A program made the translations under genes and the position numbers. A model generated the notes under the pieces. That model searched no databases and was not told the origin of the DNA. It worked only from the letters and a program-made list of their open reading frames with translations. This document shows positions 45,237-54,881 of a stretch of DNA of 64,000 nucleotides, in pieces (positions within the stretch are counted from its first letter, which is position 1; every line of letters begins with the position of its first letter). The DNA is taken from assembly GCA_029866215.1 (NCBI GenBank), contig JARWZU010000070.1:1-64000 (forward strand). The letters run 5' to 3'. This DNA is from Akkermansiaceae bacterium. Its GTDB lineage: Bacteria > Verrucomicrobiota > Verrucomicrobiia > Verrucomicrobiales > Akkermansiaceae.

Positions 45237-46139
45237 ATGAAACAAGTCTACACGTTCGAGGATTTGGCATCGCGGGATCAACTAGATGCTGATTGCACCA
45301 AGCCGGCACGCCTTGCCGTGATCGGCCACCCGATCGCCCACTCGGCATCTCCTAAGATGCACCAAGCGGCACTCGATTCTCTCGGAATCCACGCACGCTA
45401 TGTGCGCATCGACATCCAGCCTGGGCAAGTCGCAGAAGCCTTTGCCCAAATGCGCACCTTGGGCTTCATCGGCTGCAATGTCACCGTCCCTCACAAACTT
45501 GAGGCCATGGCGTGTTGCGATGTTTCACCCGAAGCATTTGCCCTCGGAGCGGTCAACACCATCCGTTTTGATTCCGACACCACCCGCGGATTCAACACCG
45601 ATGGACCAGGATTTGCCCTCGCGATCGAGGAGGATTTCAACGCTCCATTGGCGTCATTGAACGTCCTCATCGCTGGCGCTGGCGGTGGTGCTGGGCAGGC
45701 AATTGCAACTCAATGCTGCCTCCAATCAGTTAGGAAACTTGTCATGGTCAATCGCAGCTTAGACAAACTTGCAAACCTAACCGAACGATTGCACGCCTTG
45801 AATCGAAGCACAGACATCACCGCATTGTCATTTGATGACCCAGCCCTTGCGGAAGCGTGCGTAAGCTGTGACTTAATCGTCAACACCTCATCAGTAGGAC
45901 TCAAGTCAGGTGACCCATTGATCCTGCCCGTCTCTTGTTTAGGCCGCGATCACTTGGTTTACGACACCATTTATCAACCTCCGATGACGCCGCTGTTAGT
46001 TGCAGCAGAAAATCTCGGGTGCAAGACAGCCAATGGCTTGTCCATGCTAATTCATCAAGGCGCATTGGCATTCCAGCATTGGTTCCCTGGAACCTCGCCA
46101 CTCGCCGTGATGCGCGATGCAATGCGCCCCCCCGAGTGA
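45237..46139 (+). CDS. aroE: shikimate dehydrogenase AroE
   Basis: NADPH-dependent reduction of 3-dehydroshikimate in aromatic amino-acid synthesis. 300 residues: N-terminal substrate domain with AVIGHPIAHSASPKMHQAAL, the catalytic Lys in GCNVTVPHK and GAVNTI, then the nucleotide-binding domain with LIAGAGGGAGQAIA, VNRS and NGLSMLIHQGALAFQHW. An N-terminal extension of about 25 residues precedes the core. The gene begins 8 bp after gltX. Confidence 0.94.
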   Translation: MKQVYTFEDLASRDQLDADCTKPARLAVIGHPIAHSASPKMHQAALDSLGIHARYVRIDIQPGQVAEAFAQMRTLGFIGCNVTVPHKLEAMACCDVSPEAFALGAVNTIRFDSDTTRGFNTDGPGFALAIEEDFNAPLASLNVLIAGAGGGAGQAIATQCCLQSVRKLVMVNRSLDKLANLTERLHALNRSTDITALSFDDPALAEACVSCDLIVNTSSVGLKSGDPLILPVSCLGRDHLVYDTIYQPPMTPLLVAAENLGCKTANGLSMLIHQGALAFQHWFPGTSPLAVMRDAMRPPE

Positions 46140-46164
46140 CCGATTTCTAGAGCTAACCCTTGGT

Positions 46165-47274
46165 TCACTTTGCCGGAGCATCCTCTGGAATTTCAACTCC
46201 AGGTGCATCCGTAGAAAACCAATGGCACGCAATCACCTCATCGATTTCAAACGTATTTTGATCAACCCCCTTGATGCGGCTAACCTTCACTCGAACTCGA
46301 ACGAGCCCCTCGGGATCAATATTCGGAAGTTTCGATTCAAATACATGCTTACCACTTTGATTCAATTTAAACGCAGCATCGAGCATACGACCGTTTTTAC
46401 TGCTTCGTTCAATTAGAAATTCGGGTGATCTAATTCCAAGTTTATCGGGAAAGCCAAAGCGAGGCGCATAAAGCGCGATACTGATGGTGTCTTCGTTTTT
46501 CCTCTCGTCCGCCAAGCGCTCACGCGCGAGGAGACGGAACTCACCCACATCATCACCCGCACCCGACAAGAATGACGCCCATGGATAGTCGCTATACCTG
46601 ACATAGTGATTCCAATCGAGTAGCCACTCACCATTTTCTTCAACAAAAACAGTATCTAGCACTTCGCCACCGTCAGCAGTCCAGTAGCATTCAACCGCCT
46701 TGCCTATAGGTAGATTGACAATGCCGTAATGGGTCAAATTCAGCTTCTCCGTCACCACATTCACCCGAGCGTTGAAGCTGTAGTAACGATCGATCCGGCC
46801 TGCAGCGGCAATGGGCGCAAGAATAAACTGCGACCACTCTTCCGGAGTTCTAGCATCAACGAAACTACCGATCGTTTTCTGCAATAGAGGCATCGCCTTA
46901 TCAATTAAGGCGGCATCTACCTCGGAGATTGTAACTTCGCTTATGGCAGCAGATTCGGGCTTTTCCGTCTCAAAGCCAGTCCCTATCAAAAGTTGAGCAC
47001 TAACTACAATCACTACAGCGAATGCCAAACATCCCAGAAGTACCTTGGCCATCACCGGAAGCGTCCTACGCTTACTTCGTGAATTTCTCGAATCATGGCG
47101 GACTTGGACCTCTGGCGCGGCAGATTGGACCTGAACTTCCGGAGTTACAGCCCCGAAGCCGATAAAGGGACTTCGCCCACAACTGGTGCAAGCCCTAACT
47201 TCGGTTGCCAAGCTGCGCGCTCGGAACAACGAGCTGCAACGTCCACAGTGGAACCAATAATTATTTTTTACCAT
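46165..47274 (-). CDS. zinc-ribbon membrane protein of unknown function
   Basis: 369-residue protein. Residues about 8-35 form a zinc ribbon (CGRC...CTSCG), followed by a polar linker and a single membrane segment near 82-105 (VLLGCLAFAVVIVVSAQLLIG). The remaining ~260 residues lie outside and contain YYSFNARVNVV, ECYWTADGG and WLLDWNHYVRYSDYPWASFL, giving a beta-rich domain I cannot assign. It is the last gene of the minus-strand block 46165-51506, 62 bp after the Hsp70 gene. Sensor- or secretion-linked roles are guesses only. Confidence 0.65.
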   Translation of the reverse strand: MVKNNYWFHCGRCSSLFRARSLATEVRACTSCGRSPFIGFGAVTPEVQVQSAAPEVQVRHDSRNSRSKRRTLPVMAKVLLGCLAFAVVIVVSAQLLIGTGFETEKPESAAISEVTISEVDAALIDKAMPLLQKTIGSFVDARTPEEWSQFILAPIAAAGRIDRYYSFNARVNVVTEKLNLTHYGIVNLPIGKAVECYWTADGGEVLDTVFVEENGEWLLDWNHYVRYSDYPWASFLSGAGDDVGEFRLLARERLADERKNEDTISIALYAPRFGFPDKLGIRSPEFLIERSSKNGRMLDAAFKLNQSGKHVFESKLPNIDPEGLVRVRVKVSRIKGVDQNTFEIDEVIACHWFSTDAPGVEIPEDAPAK

Positions 47275-47336
47275 CAGAGCTTAACCTTTGTTTCTAGTAT
47301 CATGCTGGCGAAAGTTAACATTGATCAAGTGCCGAT

Positions 47337-49127
47337 TCAATCGCGGACGACCAACTGCCGGTCCAAGGCGAAATCCAATGCTTGTTCCACCAGCCGCGCG
47401 GCAAGTGCCTCCGTCGCGAGGTCAAGCCGTTGCACCGCTGGCTTGAGAAGATTGGGCGTTCCATCCAAAAGTCCGGCGCGTACCGCAGCGAGGGCATTCT
47501 CGATTTCTCCACGCTCCTCAGCGGTGGCCAGTCCCTGACTCAATGCCAGCTCAACCGCCGGAATCAACTCCTCCGCCTTCAACTTTGCCTCGGTGAAAAC
47601 CCGCTGAGCCATGTCGGCGAAGGCATGTTCCACGGACTCGCTCACCATGGCCTCAACCGCAGCATCATCGACATTCACTGCCGCACTTTCAATCTGGATC
47701 ACTTGGTCAATCCCAGTTGAAACATCTCTTGCGAGCGCCTCAAGGATGCCATTTTCATCGATTTTAAATTGCACGCCGACACGTGCCTGGCCTTTTGGCG
47801 AAGGTGAAAACGGAACATCGAAGCAGCCAAGCTCCCAGTTATCCTTGGCCATTTCCCTCTCGCCTTGGAGCACCCTCACACGCATTCCCATTTGCTGATC
47901 CGCCGCATTGGTAAACATTTCACCCGCTTTGCAAGGAATCGTCGTGTTTCGCGGAATCAAAACATTCATCAACCCGCCGAACGTTTCAATCCCAAGGCTC
48001 AATGGCGTCACATCCAACAAAATAATCTGACGCATCGCACCGCTGAGCACACCACCTTGGATCGTGGCACCAAGAGCAATCGCCTCATCGGGGTGCTGAG
48101 AAATGTCTGGCTCAAGCCCGAAAACCTCTTGGACTGCTCGTCGAACCGCAGGGATGCGGCTGCTCCCCCCGACGAGCACCACGGCGTTTAGATCAGAAGC
48201 CTTCAGCGATGAATCTGCTAGAGCTTGGCGACATAGACGCACAGTTTTCTGAATCCATGGCATGGCGATTTGCTCCAGCTCCGCACGACGGATCGTTTGC
48301 TCAAGGCTGCGGATGCCATCATAGAATGGTACCCGAAAAACCGCCTGCTCATGCTCGGAAAGAGCCACCTTGACTCGATCTGCCTCGGCGAGCAACCGGA
48401 CCCGCACCGCAGGATCCACCCAGGAAATCCCTACGCGCATGAGTAACTCATCAAGAATCATCGCATTGAGATCATCCCCGCCCAATCGAGTATCGCCATG
48501 GGTCGCCAGCACCTGAAACACACCATCTTGCATTTCCAAAATGGATAGATCGAAAGTTCCGCCGCCCAAATCATAGACGGCGACTCGCGCCATCTCGCCC
48601 AATCGATCAAGCCCGTACGCTAGGGCTGCAGCCGTTGGCTCATTAAGAATCCGAATCACCTCAAGCCCAGCCAATTCCCCAGCACGCTTGGTCGCTGCAC
48701 GCTGGCCATCATGAAAATACGCCGGCACCGTAATCACCGCCTTGGTGATTTCCACGCCCATCCGCCACTCCGCGATGCGCTTCATTTCACGAAGAATTTC
48801 AGCGCTAACCTCCTCGGGTTTTTTACCCAAAACCTGCGGGAAACCGTCGGGACCATCGGTGATGGCAACTGGGAAATCCTCTCCAATCTCACTCGTGCGA
48901 CGCCCCATCAGCCGCTTAATGCTCGTAATGACTCGCTCAGGTTCAGCCGCTTGGCGACGCACCGCCTTCTCTCCCACCTCGACCGAGCCGTCCGCCCCAA
49001 TCCACACGGCACTCGGAGTGATGCGCCGACCCTCCTCATTGGCCAAAAGCATCGGAAATCCAGAATCGACGATGCCAACCGCAGAATTCGTCGTTCCTAA
49101 ATCAATTCCCAGAATCAGTTCGCTCAC
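47337..49127 (-). CDS. Hsp70-family chaperone (DnaK/HscA-like)
   Basis: ATP-dependent chaperone of 596 residues. The actin-like ATPase domain has GIDLGTTNSAVGIVD (7-21), AVITVPAYFHDGQR, ILNEPTAAALAYGL, VAVYDLGGGTFDLSIL and VLVGGSSRIPAVR. The substrate domain begins at about LLDVTPLSLGIE and ends with a helical lid. At 596 residues it is shorter than DnaK (~640) and closer to HscA. No dnaJ, grpE or isc genes adjoin it; instead it is in a block with a helical-repeat secreted protein and two membrane proteins. So it may be a paralogue with specialised clients. Confidence 0.9.
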   Translation of the reverse strand: MSELILGIDLGTTNSAVGIVDSGFPMLLANEEGRRITPSAVWIGADGSVEVGEKAVRRQAAEPERVITSIKRLMGRRTSEIGEDFPVAITDGPDGFPQVLGKKPEEVSAEILREMKRIAEWRMGVEITKAVITVPAYFHDGQRAATKRAGELAGLEVIRILNEPTAAALAYGLDRLGEMARVAVYDLGGGTFDLSILEMQDGVFQVLATHGDTRLGGDDLNAMILDELLMRVGISWVDPAVRVRLLAEADRVKVALSEHEQAVFRVPFYDGIRSLEQTIRRAELEQIAMPWIQKTVRLCRQALADSSLKASDLNAVVLVGGSSRIPAVRRAVQEVFGLEPDISQHPDEAIALGATIQGGVLSGAMRQIILLDVTPLSLGIETFGGLMNVLIPRNTTIPCKAGEMFTNAADQQMGMRVRVLQGEREMAKDNWELGCFDVPFSPSPKGQARVGVQFKIDENGILEALARDVSTGIDQVIQIESAAVNVDDAAVEAMVSESVEHAFADMAQRVFTEAKLKAEELIPAVELALSQGLATAEERGEIENALAAVRAGLLDGTPNLLKPAVQRLDLATEALAARLVEQALDFALDRQLVVRD

Positions 49128-49179
49128 CGAGTTGAGTTTCGAGCTGCCAATCCTTCAAGTCAACTGCCGACTGTCCAAC

Positions 49180-51084
49180 TCATTGCGCCTCGGAAGATGC
49201 CGCCGCCGCTCTTTCGTCAGGTGGCAGAATCTCATCGGCAAGCCGCTTGTAGCCCAATTCCGCGAGATTGCTCTGCGGATAAATGCTACGAGCCTTAAGA
49301 TACCAGGACAACGCAGATCCAACCTGCTTTGGCGTCCGGTTCTCGAACTGGCGAGCCTTGTCCAGAGCGCGGGTGAAATCTGCCACCTTAGGAGCTAACA
49401 ACTCCAACTCCCGGCCCAGTTTTGGGTCATCAGGGAAATCCTCACGCAACTTGGCGAGCTGCTCCCATGCCGCATAGTCTTGGCCCATCTTGCTGAATTC
49501 CGTGGCTTTCCCCAGAGCTGCTTCGATCTTGGTGAGATTGACGATGATTTGCTTAAAAGCCTCCTCGCGTTTTGCGTCGCCCTGGATCACCGGAGCGATC
49601 TCATACTGGCGGCGCGCCACTTCGCGAAAGTTATTCTCACTGATAAGCCGATCAAAATCGTTCCGAACACTCACGAGTCCACTGCTGTTATTCACTAGAT
49701 TACGAAACTCCTTAAGCTTTGGGTTCGTAGGCCAAATCTCGGCAGCCACACGGATTTTCTCTGCGGCCTTATCACTTTCCTTCGCAAGAAGGTGTGCCTT
49801 TGCCTCCTCAACGGCCAGATCCGATGCAAGAGTGTAAGCCGCGATGGCGCTGTCAACCTTGGACGAAGGGAAGTCTTTCGCGGTTTTTTTCAGACGTTCA
49901 GCAAGCTCCATGGTCTTCGTGTAGTCGTGCGCTTGCAAAGTCCCATATAGCTCATGCAAGTCACGGACGTAATCGGCGACGCGGCGCTTTTTTTCTAATG
50001 AAAGCGTGGCAAGCGGCTCCAAGTACTCGCCGATGGCATAAGCCTCCATCAACCGCTGCGAAGCATTGTGCAACTCATCGCGCGAGAGCATGAGTTCGAA
50101 GGCCTCGATGTATTTACTGGCTTCACGAATCGCCTCGTTTGAGAGCGAATCAAGCGACGCCACCGTGGGGCTCACTCCGACCGACTCAGAGAATAATTTC
50201 GAAACGTCCGAATTCTTGTCGATGCGTAAAGCTGCATCGCCATCCTGCCAAATCTGGTTGTAGAAACGAGCTGCCATGAGCACATGCTCATACCGCCGCT
50301 GAACAAACCATTGAATCATGCTGACTTGATACTGCGCCTTGGTCCGCAGGGTTCCCGCCTCGGTGCGGGCAATGTTCGATTTCTTTAGTACCTCGATTTC
50401 GGCGATGCGACGGAGCGTCTCGACATACTTGAGCGAGTTGACACCACTACCCGTTTGCGTGGCAGCCTTGGGTTTTTCCTTCTTCTCTTTTATATCTTTG
50501 CTTTCTCCCAGGTCATTGTCCCGCTCGTGCCTCGCCAACCAGTCACCTTCGGCGATGATCGCCTTCTTTTCTGACTCGATGGAAAGGTTGAGTTTGTTGA
50601 GGCCATTCACATCCTGCTTCGCGAGCATCGCCATGTAGATCGACTCCGCAAGTGAGCCACAAAGATTCGCATCGCCAGGATATGCAGATGCCCCAGGCAA
50701 TAACTTGAATGCAGAATACAAGTCAGGGCCACCCGACTTGAACGGCGAAATGGTACTGAGGATTTTCGCAATCGCCTCGCGGTACTTAGCAGCCGCTTGA
50801 TCGCTTTCCGGCGGTTGGCTCAAAAACTTTTCAAACCGAGCCTTCAGCAAACGATTGTCTCCAAGTGGGATCGCAACGCCCCCCACGGTGATCGTCTCTG
50901 CCGATGGATCGAGCATCGGAATTTCCTGCCCGAGCGGACTGGCTGCAGCTGGTTTTTGCTTGGCAGGTGCGGGGGCATCAGTCGGCGTGGCCTCCTTGGC
51001 GGGCGATGCTGCAGGCGGCGGCGTATAAACTTGGCCATGAGCCATTCCGACGAAGCAGATGAAAAAAAGAATCGGCGATTTCAT
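49180..51084 (-). CDS. secreted helical-repeat (TPR-like) protein
   Basis: 634-residue protein with a signal peptide (first ~18 residues, ending GMAHG) and an Ala/Pro/Lys-rich linker to about residue 50. The remainder is almost wholly alpha-helical and charged, with TPR-like pairs and long heptad-like stretches, and a late QVGSALSWYLKARSIYPQSNLAELGYKRLA unit similar to a TPR. No enzyme motif. It lies 52 bp upstream of the Hsp70 gene and 17 bp downstream of a membrane-protein gene, so is likely part of the same transcript. Function unknown. Confidence 0.72.
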   Translation of the reverse strand: MKSPILFFICFVGMAHGQVYTPPPAASPAKEATPTDAPAPAKQKPAAASPLGQEIPMLDPSAETITVGGVAIPLGDNRLLKARFEKFLSQPPESDQAAAKYREAIAKILSTISPFKSGGPDLYSAFKLLPGASAYPGDANLCGSLAESIYMAMLAKQDVNGLNKLNLSIESEKKAIIAEGDWLARHERDNDLGESKDIKEKKEKPKAATQTGSGVNSLKYVETLRRIAEIEVLKKSNIARTEAGTLRTKAQYQVSMIQWFVQRRYEHVLMAARFYNQIWQDGDAALRIDKNSDVSKLFSESVGVSPTVASLDSLSNEAIREASKYIEAFELMLSRDELHNASQRLMEAYAIGEYLEPLATLSLEKKRRVADYVRDLHELYGTLQAHDYTKTMELAERLKKTAKDFPSSKVDSAIAAYTLASDLAVEEAKAHLLAKESDKAAEKIRVAAEIWPTNPKLKEFRNLVNNSSGLVSVRNDFDRLISENNFREVARRQYEIAPVIQGDAKREEAFKQIIVNLTKIEAALGKATEFSKMGQDYAAWEQLAKLREDFPDDPKLGRELELLAPKVADFTRALDKARQFENRTPKQVGSALSWYLKARSIYPQSNLAELGYKRLADEILPPDERAAAASSEAQ

Positions 51085-51101
51085 TGGTGATACGGGAGGA
51101 G

Positions 51102-51506
51102 TTAGAGTCGATTCAGTCCAGTTGCGACAGGGATACCACCTTGTCGAAATTTCACTCGAAATGCATATTTCTGTTTGGTGTCGATGTTCAGCCTGTTGAA
51201 TTCTTGCGGAATCTCCACTCCCACAAAATCATCGCCGCTCGGCGTCGTCACCCGCACACTAACTAGCTGGCCACGCTCGGTGGTCCACTGGAGTTTTTCG
51301 TCGATCTGCCCCTCGATGACGTATTCATTTCCACGCAGGCTGTTGCCGTTCTCAAGGAGATCTCCGACGCTGAGTTTGCCAATGTCGCCGAAGCTGGCAG
51401 ATTTCTTTCCGATGAGAGATTTCCCAGCAAAAACTGCGACGACCATGGCAGCGAGCGCACCAATGATCATTCCCGGGTGAAGTTGTGAACTAGCGCGACG
51501 TGCCAT
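51102..51506 (-). CDS. hypothetical single-pass membrane protein
   Basis: 134-residue protein with a short basic N-terminus and one hydrophobic helix at about 13-31 (IIGALAAMVVAVFAGKSLIG). The outside part has a beta-strand pattern with DLLENGNSLRGNEYVIEGQIDEKLQWT, resembling a small OB-like domain. It starts the 46165-51506 minus-strand block, 17 bp before the helical-repeat gene. Not recognised beyond this. Confidence 0.6.
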   Translation of the reverse strand: MARRASSQLHPGMIIGALAAMVVAVFAGKSLIGKKSASFGDIGKLSVGDLLENGNSLRGNEYVIEGQIDEKLQWTTERGQLVSVRVTTPSGDDFVGVEIPQEFNRLNIDTKQKYAFRVKFRQGGIPVATGLNRL

Positions 51507-51570
51507 AAGTAATGGGGGTTTGAAAATTTAAGTTAATTGAGGAATCCATAAAATCGAGCGAAAAAACGGC

Positions 51571-53301
51571 TCAGTCCCACTGAGGGCGACGAGCCCCGGC
51601 CCAAGTGGCAATGAGCGCCACCGCAATATGAGCCCCTAAAACATAGTAACAACCCTGCTGGGCCGAGAGACTGGTGTCCACCACCGACTTCACCGCATGG
51701 TGCACTTGGCTTTGCAGGGCCTCGACAGACCCTGACCATGCCCAATACGCAGAAATGAACGGGCGGGTGAACACCTCGATGTTTTCAGGCAACGCCAGCA
51801 CCGCGCCCGACAGTGGGAGCTGAAAACCCACCAAATAAATCGAGAGCAACGACGCCTGCTCGGCCGTGCGCATCAACGAGGAAATCGCCAAGCAAATGGC
51901 CGTCATGGCCGCGTTGACGAGCAATAAAAATCCCGCATGCTCGACAAAATTACCACGAAAGGCGCCGAAAAAATTCACGAAGAACGCCATCCAGAGCGAC
52001 TGTCCGATCACCAAACACGTCAAAAAAACCACCTTCGATGCCAGATAGGCCGAAGGTCTCAATCCGCCAAATTTCTCTTTCTCGTAAATTGATCGCTCGC
52101 CGGCAATCTCACGCGCCGAGTTATTAGATCCCATTAGAGAAAGCAGAACCACTTGAAACATGATAATGCCAGAAATCGCTGAACCAACCTTGGCCTGATC
52201 CGAGCGCACGCTCTGCTCCTCTTGGATTTCTGCCGCCATGTTGTTCTGTCGCGTGTCAGAATATCGCCGAATATTTCCTGATGCCTTATCGCTGAAAATA
52301 GTCACCAAAACCGGAAAGCAAATGATAATTGCGAGTTGCAGAAATACCTGCCCTCGATCCCGGAAAAAAATCCGCCAACGCCGAGAGATAAGCGTGGCGA
52401 CCTGACTGAAAAAACCAGGGAGTTGCAAAGCCTCGGCCTCATCACTGGTGCCGTCGACTTTGGACGATGAAAACTCACCATTGGCCACCTGGCGTGCGCG
52501 GTTCACCTCCATCATTTTCTGAAAGGATTCGCGGTGCTTCTGCCACGAAACGTGCCACCGCTCCGCGTCTTGGGAGGTCAACCGCGGGTAAACGTCCTCG
52601 GTATCACTCACCGAGAAATAATAGTTTAACTGATCAGGCGGTCCGTGAAATACCACCTTGCCCTCGTGAAGAACCAAAATCGAATCATACAACTCAAGGT
52701 GCGCCAACGAGTGAGTCACCGAGAGCACGATGCGTCCATCATTGCGTGAGAGGTCATGCAGCAACCGAACAATTTCCCTCTCCGACCTTGGATCAAGCCC
52801 AGAAGTGACTTCATCACAAAGCAATAACTTGGGGTCTGAAACCAGCTCCATCGCCAAACCAAGACGACGCTTCTGTCCGCCCGATAGCACCTTGACCTGA
52901 CGATCACTGATCGAACTAAGCCCGGTCTCCGCGAGCACTCGGTCTATGCGTTCGTCCAACTCGGCATGATTGTGGCATCGGACGCGCAACCGCGTGGCAG
53001 CCTCGATCGATTCGTCAACCGTCAGCGGTTCATAAGCAATGGAAAACTGCGGGACATAGCCGATCTCTAATGGCGAAAAATCACCCTCTTCTGATAGGTT
53101 TCTTGAATCCCAAAACAAGGCACCACCCGACTCGGGATTCAGGCCCGCGATGGTTTTCAACAAGGTGGTCTTGCCGCAGCCCGAGGGCCCAACAATCGCC
53201 ATGAAATGCCCCTTGGGCACAGCGATGGAGACGCGGTCAACCAACGGGATATCCTCCCCGTCTTTGCGGATGGTGAAACTGACTTCGTTTAACTCGAGCA
53301 C
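51571..53301 (-). CDS. ABCG-type half transporter (fused ATPase and ABC-2 membrane domain)
   Basis: 576-residue half transporter. The N-terminal ATPase (about 1-230) has Walker A GPSGCGKTT, signature LSGGQKRRLGLAMEL and Walker B-like LLLCDEVTSGLDP. The C-terminal part, from about 310, has six membrane helices with a Gly/Asn-rich loop and the NBD-TMD order of ABCG proteins. It probably works as a homodimer. Substrate unknown; the ABCG fold often handles lipids or hydrophobic compounds. It is 64 bp upstream of the 46165-51506 block and may be co-transcribed. Confidence 0.88.
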   Translation of the reverse strand: MLELNEVSFTIRKDGEDIPLVDRVSIAVPKGHFMAIVGPSGCGKTTLLKTIAGLNPESGGALFWDSRNLSEEGDFSPLEIGYVPQFSIAYEPLTVDESIEAATRLRVRCHNHAELDERIDRVLAETGLSSISDRQVKVLSGGQKRRLGLAMELVSDPKLLLCDEVTSGLDPRSEREIVRLLHDLSRNDGRIVLSVTHSLAHLELYDSILVLHEGKVVFHGPPDQLNYYFSVSDTEDVYPRLTSQDAERWHVSWQKHRESFQKMMEVNRARQVANGEFSSSKVDGTSDEAEALQLPGFFSQVATLISRRWRIFFRDRGQVFLQLAIIICFPVLVTIFSDKASGNIRRYSDTRQNNMAAEIQEEQSVRSDQAKVGSAISGIIMFQVVLLSLMGSNNSAREIAGERSIYEKEKFGGLRPSAYLASKVVFLTCLVIGQSLWMAFFVNFFGAFRGNFVEHAGFLLLVNAAMTAICLAISSLMRTAEQASLLSIYLVGFQLPLSGAVLALPENIEVFTRPFISAYWAWSGSVEALQSQVHHAVKSVVDTSLSAQQGCYYVLGAHIAVALIATWAGARRPQWD

Positions 53302-53389
53302 GGGATCAAGGGGCTGAATGGTTTGCGGCGCCTAGCGGAATCGTTGTAACGTGTTAGATAGAGATATCAAAACGACAACCGGCATCATT

Positions 53390-53869
53390 TCAATCAATGG
53401 GAACAATCCGAATCGAGCCAGAGCGTGATGGTTGGAGTGACGAAGCAAGCGTGGGAGCCATGGCGCTTGCCTGTGGGTTGCTAGAGGCGATGGCAGAGGC
53501 GTCTTGATCCAACGCATTGCGAAGCGCGCCTTCTACCAACTGCCCGCAATGAATTTTCATCGGCGGCAGCGGGCCGAGATCACCCGTAAGTTCCTGCGCG
53601 GTGAGATGCTTCGCTTCATCCGCAGTTTTCCCTCGAAGCAACTCGGTCGCCATGGATGCCACCGCAATCGCAGTTTGGCAACCGAATGCCTGGAATGACG
53701 CCCGATCGATCACGCGTTTGCCGTCTTTTTCGGTGAATTTAAGCCACATCCGCAGCATGTCGCCGCATTCAGGAGAGCCTACAGTCCCGACAGCATCTGC
53801 ATCAGGGATTTCGCCTTGATTCTGAGGACTCGCAAGCGCTTCACGGACTTTGGTTTCAAAGGAACTCAT
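53390..53869 (-). CDS. NifU/IscU-like iron-sulfur cluster scaffold
   Basis: 159-residue cytoplasmic scaffold on which Fe-S clusters are built. The three conserved Cys are present: C35 in SPECGD, C64 in FGCQTAIA and C108 in IHCGQLVEGAL, with D37. The C-terminal ~40 residues beyond the fold are Ser/Ala-rich and atypical. Its partner SufS is at 35625, not adjacent. The 89-bp gap to the ABCG gene and the same direction leave co-transcription open. Confidence 0.85.
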   Translation of the reverse strand: MSSFETKVREALASPQNQGEIPDADAVGTVGSPECGDMLRMWLKFTEKDGKRVIDRASFQAFGCQTAIAVASMATELLRGKTADEAKHLTAQELTGDLGPLPPMKIHCGQLVEGALRNALDQDASAIASSNPQASAMAPTLASSLQPSRSGSIRIVPID

Positions 53870-53954
53870 GGTAGTTTAAAAGTTTGACTGCTGGTTCACG
53901 CTAACGAATTAAGATAGGATCGCTTCGTTTCGCCGTCATGCTGAAATGCGATGC

Positions 53955-54491
53955 TCACTTTGCGTTAAACTTCCGACCGCGGCCCGTTTCCCATGCGTTT
54001 TGGACGCTGCCATAAAGCGAGGAAAGTTCGGCCTCGGTGAGCAGTCGATACTCGATCGACTTGGCATGGGTGGTGTCGGGATATTTTTTGACCACCATGT
54101 TCTGCACCTCAGTGCCCACGTATTTGGTAGCCTTATCAACGAGTTCGCGCCCACGCTTTGCGAGATCGGCCACCGTGTTACCCGGAGCGGCGTCGGTGAC
54201 TGGGGAAATGAAATAAAACCGCGCCAAGGCTTGCCCAGTCGTATCGATGGTCACTTCATCGACAATCAGTGCCCCATCGAGCAGATATTGATGACGGCTC
54301 ACTGACACAATCCGGTCCAATGCCACCATGTAGCTTCCACCGCTGAGATTGGCTTGCCAGAACCGGGCATCTCCTACCGACTCCTTAGTTTTTTCGGTCG
54401 GGGACTCGGTTTGGGCACGAAGATCAACCGAAACTGCGACCACACTCGCAAAAAAGATTCGCAGGATTTTGCACAACATGAAAAAGTTCAT
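53955..54491 (-). CDS. secreted hypothetical protein
   Basis: 178-residue protein with a signal peptide of about 26 residues (ending DLRA). The mature part has WQANLSGGSYMVALDRIVSVSRHQYLLDGALIVDEVTIDT, a beta-rich segment, and a helical end with LLTEAELSSLYGSVQNAW. Not assignable to a family. It is separated from the NifU-like gene by 85 bp and from the transposase remnant by 225 bp that hold no gene. Confidence 0.6.
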   Translation of the reverse strand: MNFFMLCKILRIFFASVVAVSVDLRAQTESPTEKTKESVGDARFWQANLSGGSYMVALDRIVSVSRHQYLLDGALIVDEVTIDTTGQALARFYFISPVTDAAPGNTVADLAKRGRELVDKATKYVGTEVQNMVVKKYPDTTHAKSIEYRLLTEAELSSLYGSVQNAWETGRGRKFNAK

Positions 54492-54716
54492 GGCAGGTTG
54501 ATCTTCGTTTGACCAGTCCCAGCATCGGCCAACGCGAAAAATTTTCGACGCTCAGGTTCTTTTGGCCGCATGCTCCGCACGAGATTTTATGGCTGATGCC
54601 GTTGGTGGGTGCAGCCTTAGGAAAAAGGCGTGGCGTACGTAGAGTTTTCGTGGGCTGCCGCAGATGCACGAGGTTTCTGAGACCTATCCAACATCGAGAT
54701 CATACCCAGACACGCC

Positions 54717-54881
54717 ATGACAAAAAGCTACTACATCGAACTCGACTGCGTCCTCATGGCGCCGTCCAAGACCGAGCGCAAACCCAACGAGAAAATCAAA
54801 ACCGACAAGCGCGACGCCTGCAAGATCACCGGGCACTGGAGCCCCGTCGTCCGGGCTAGAGAGCCCCATCGTCCGGGCTAG
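54717..54881 (+). pseudogene. IS110-family transposase remnant
   Basis: 54-codon open frame; its first ~39 residues match the N-terminal DEDD domain of IS110 transposases, including CVLMAPSKTERKPNEKIKTD and KRDACKI, corresponding to the family motif CxVIAPSxxPxKPGxxxKTDRRDA. The catalytic core, the C-terminal Ser/transposase_20 domain and the ends of the element are missing. Reading passes directly into the 22-bp array, so the insertion has been cut short or overgrown. Recognisable part 54717-54830. Confidence 0.72.
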
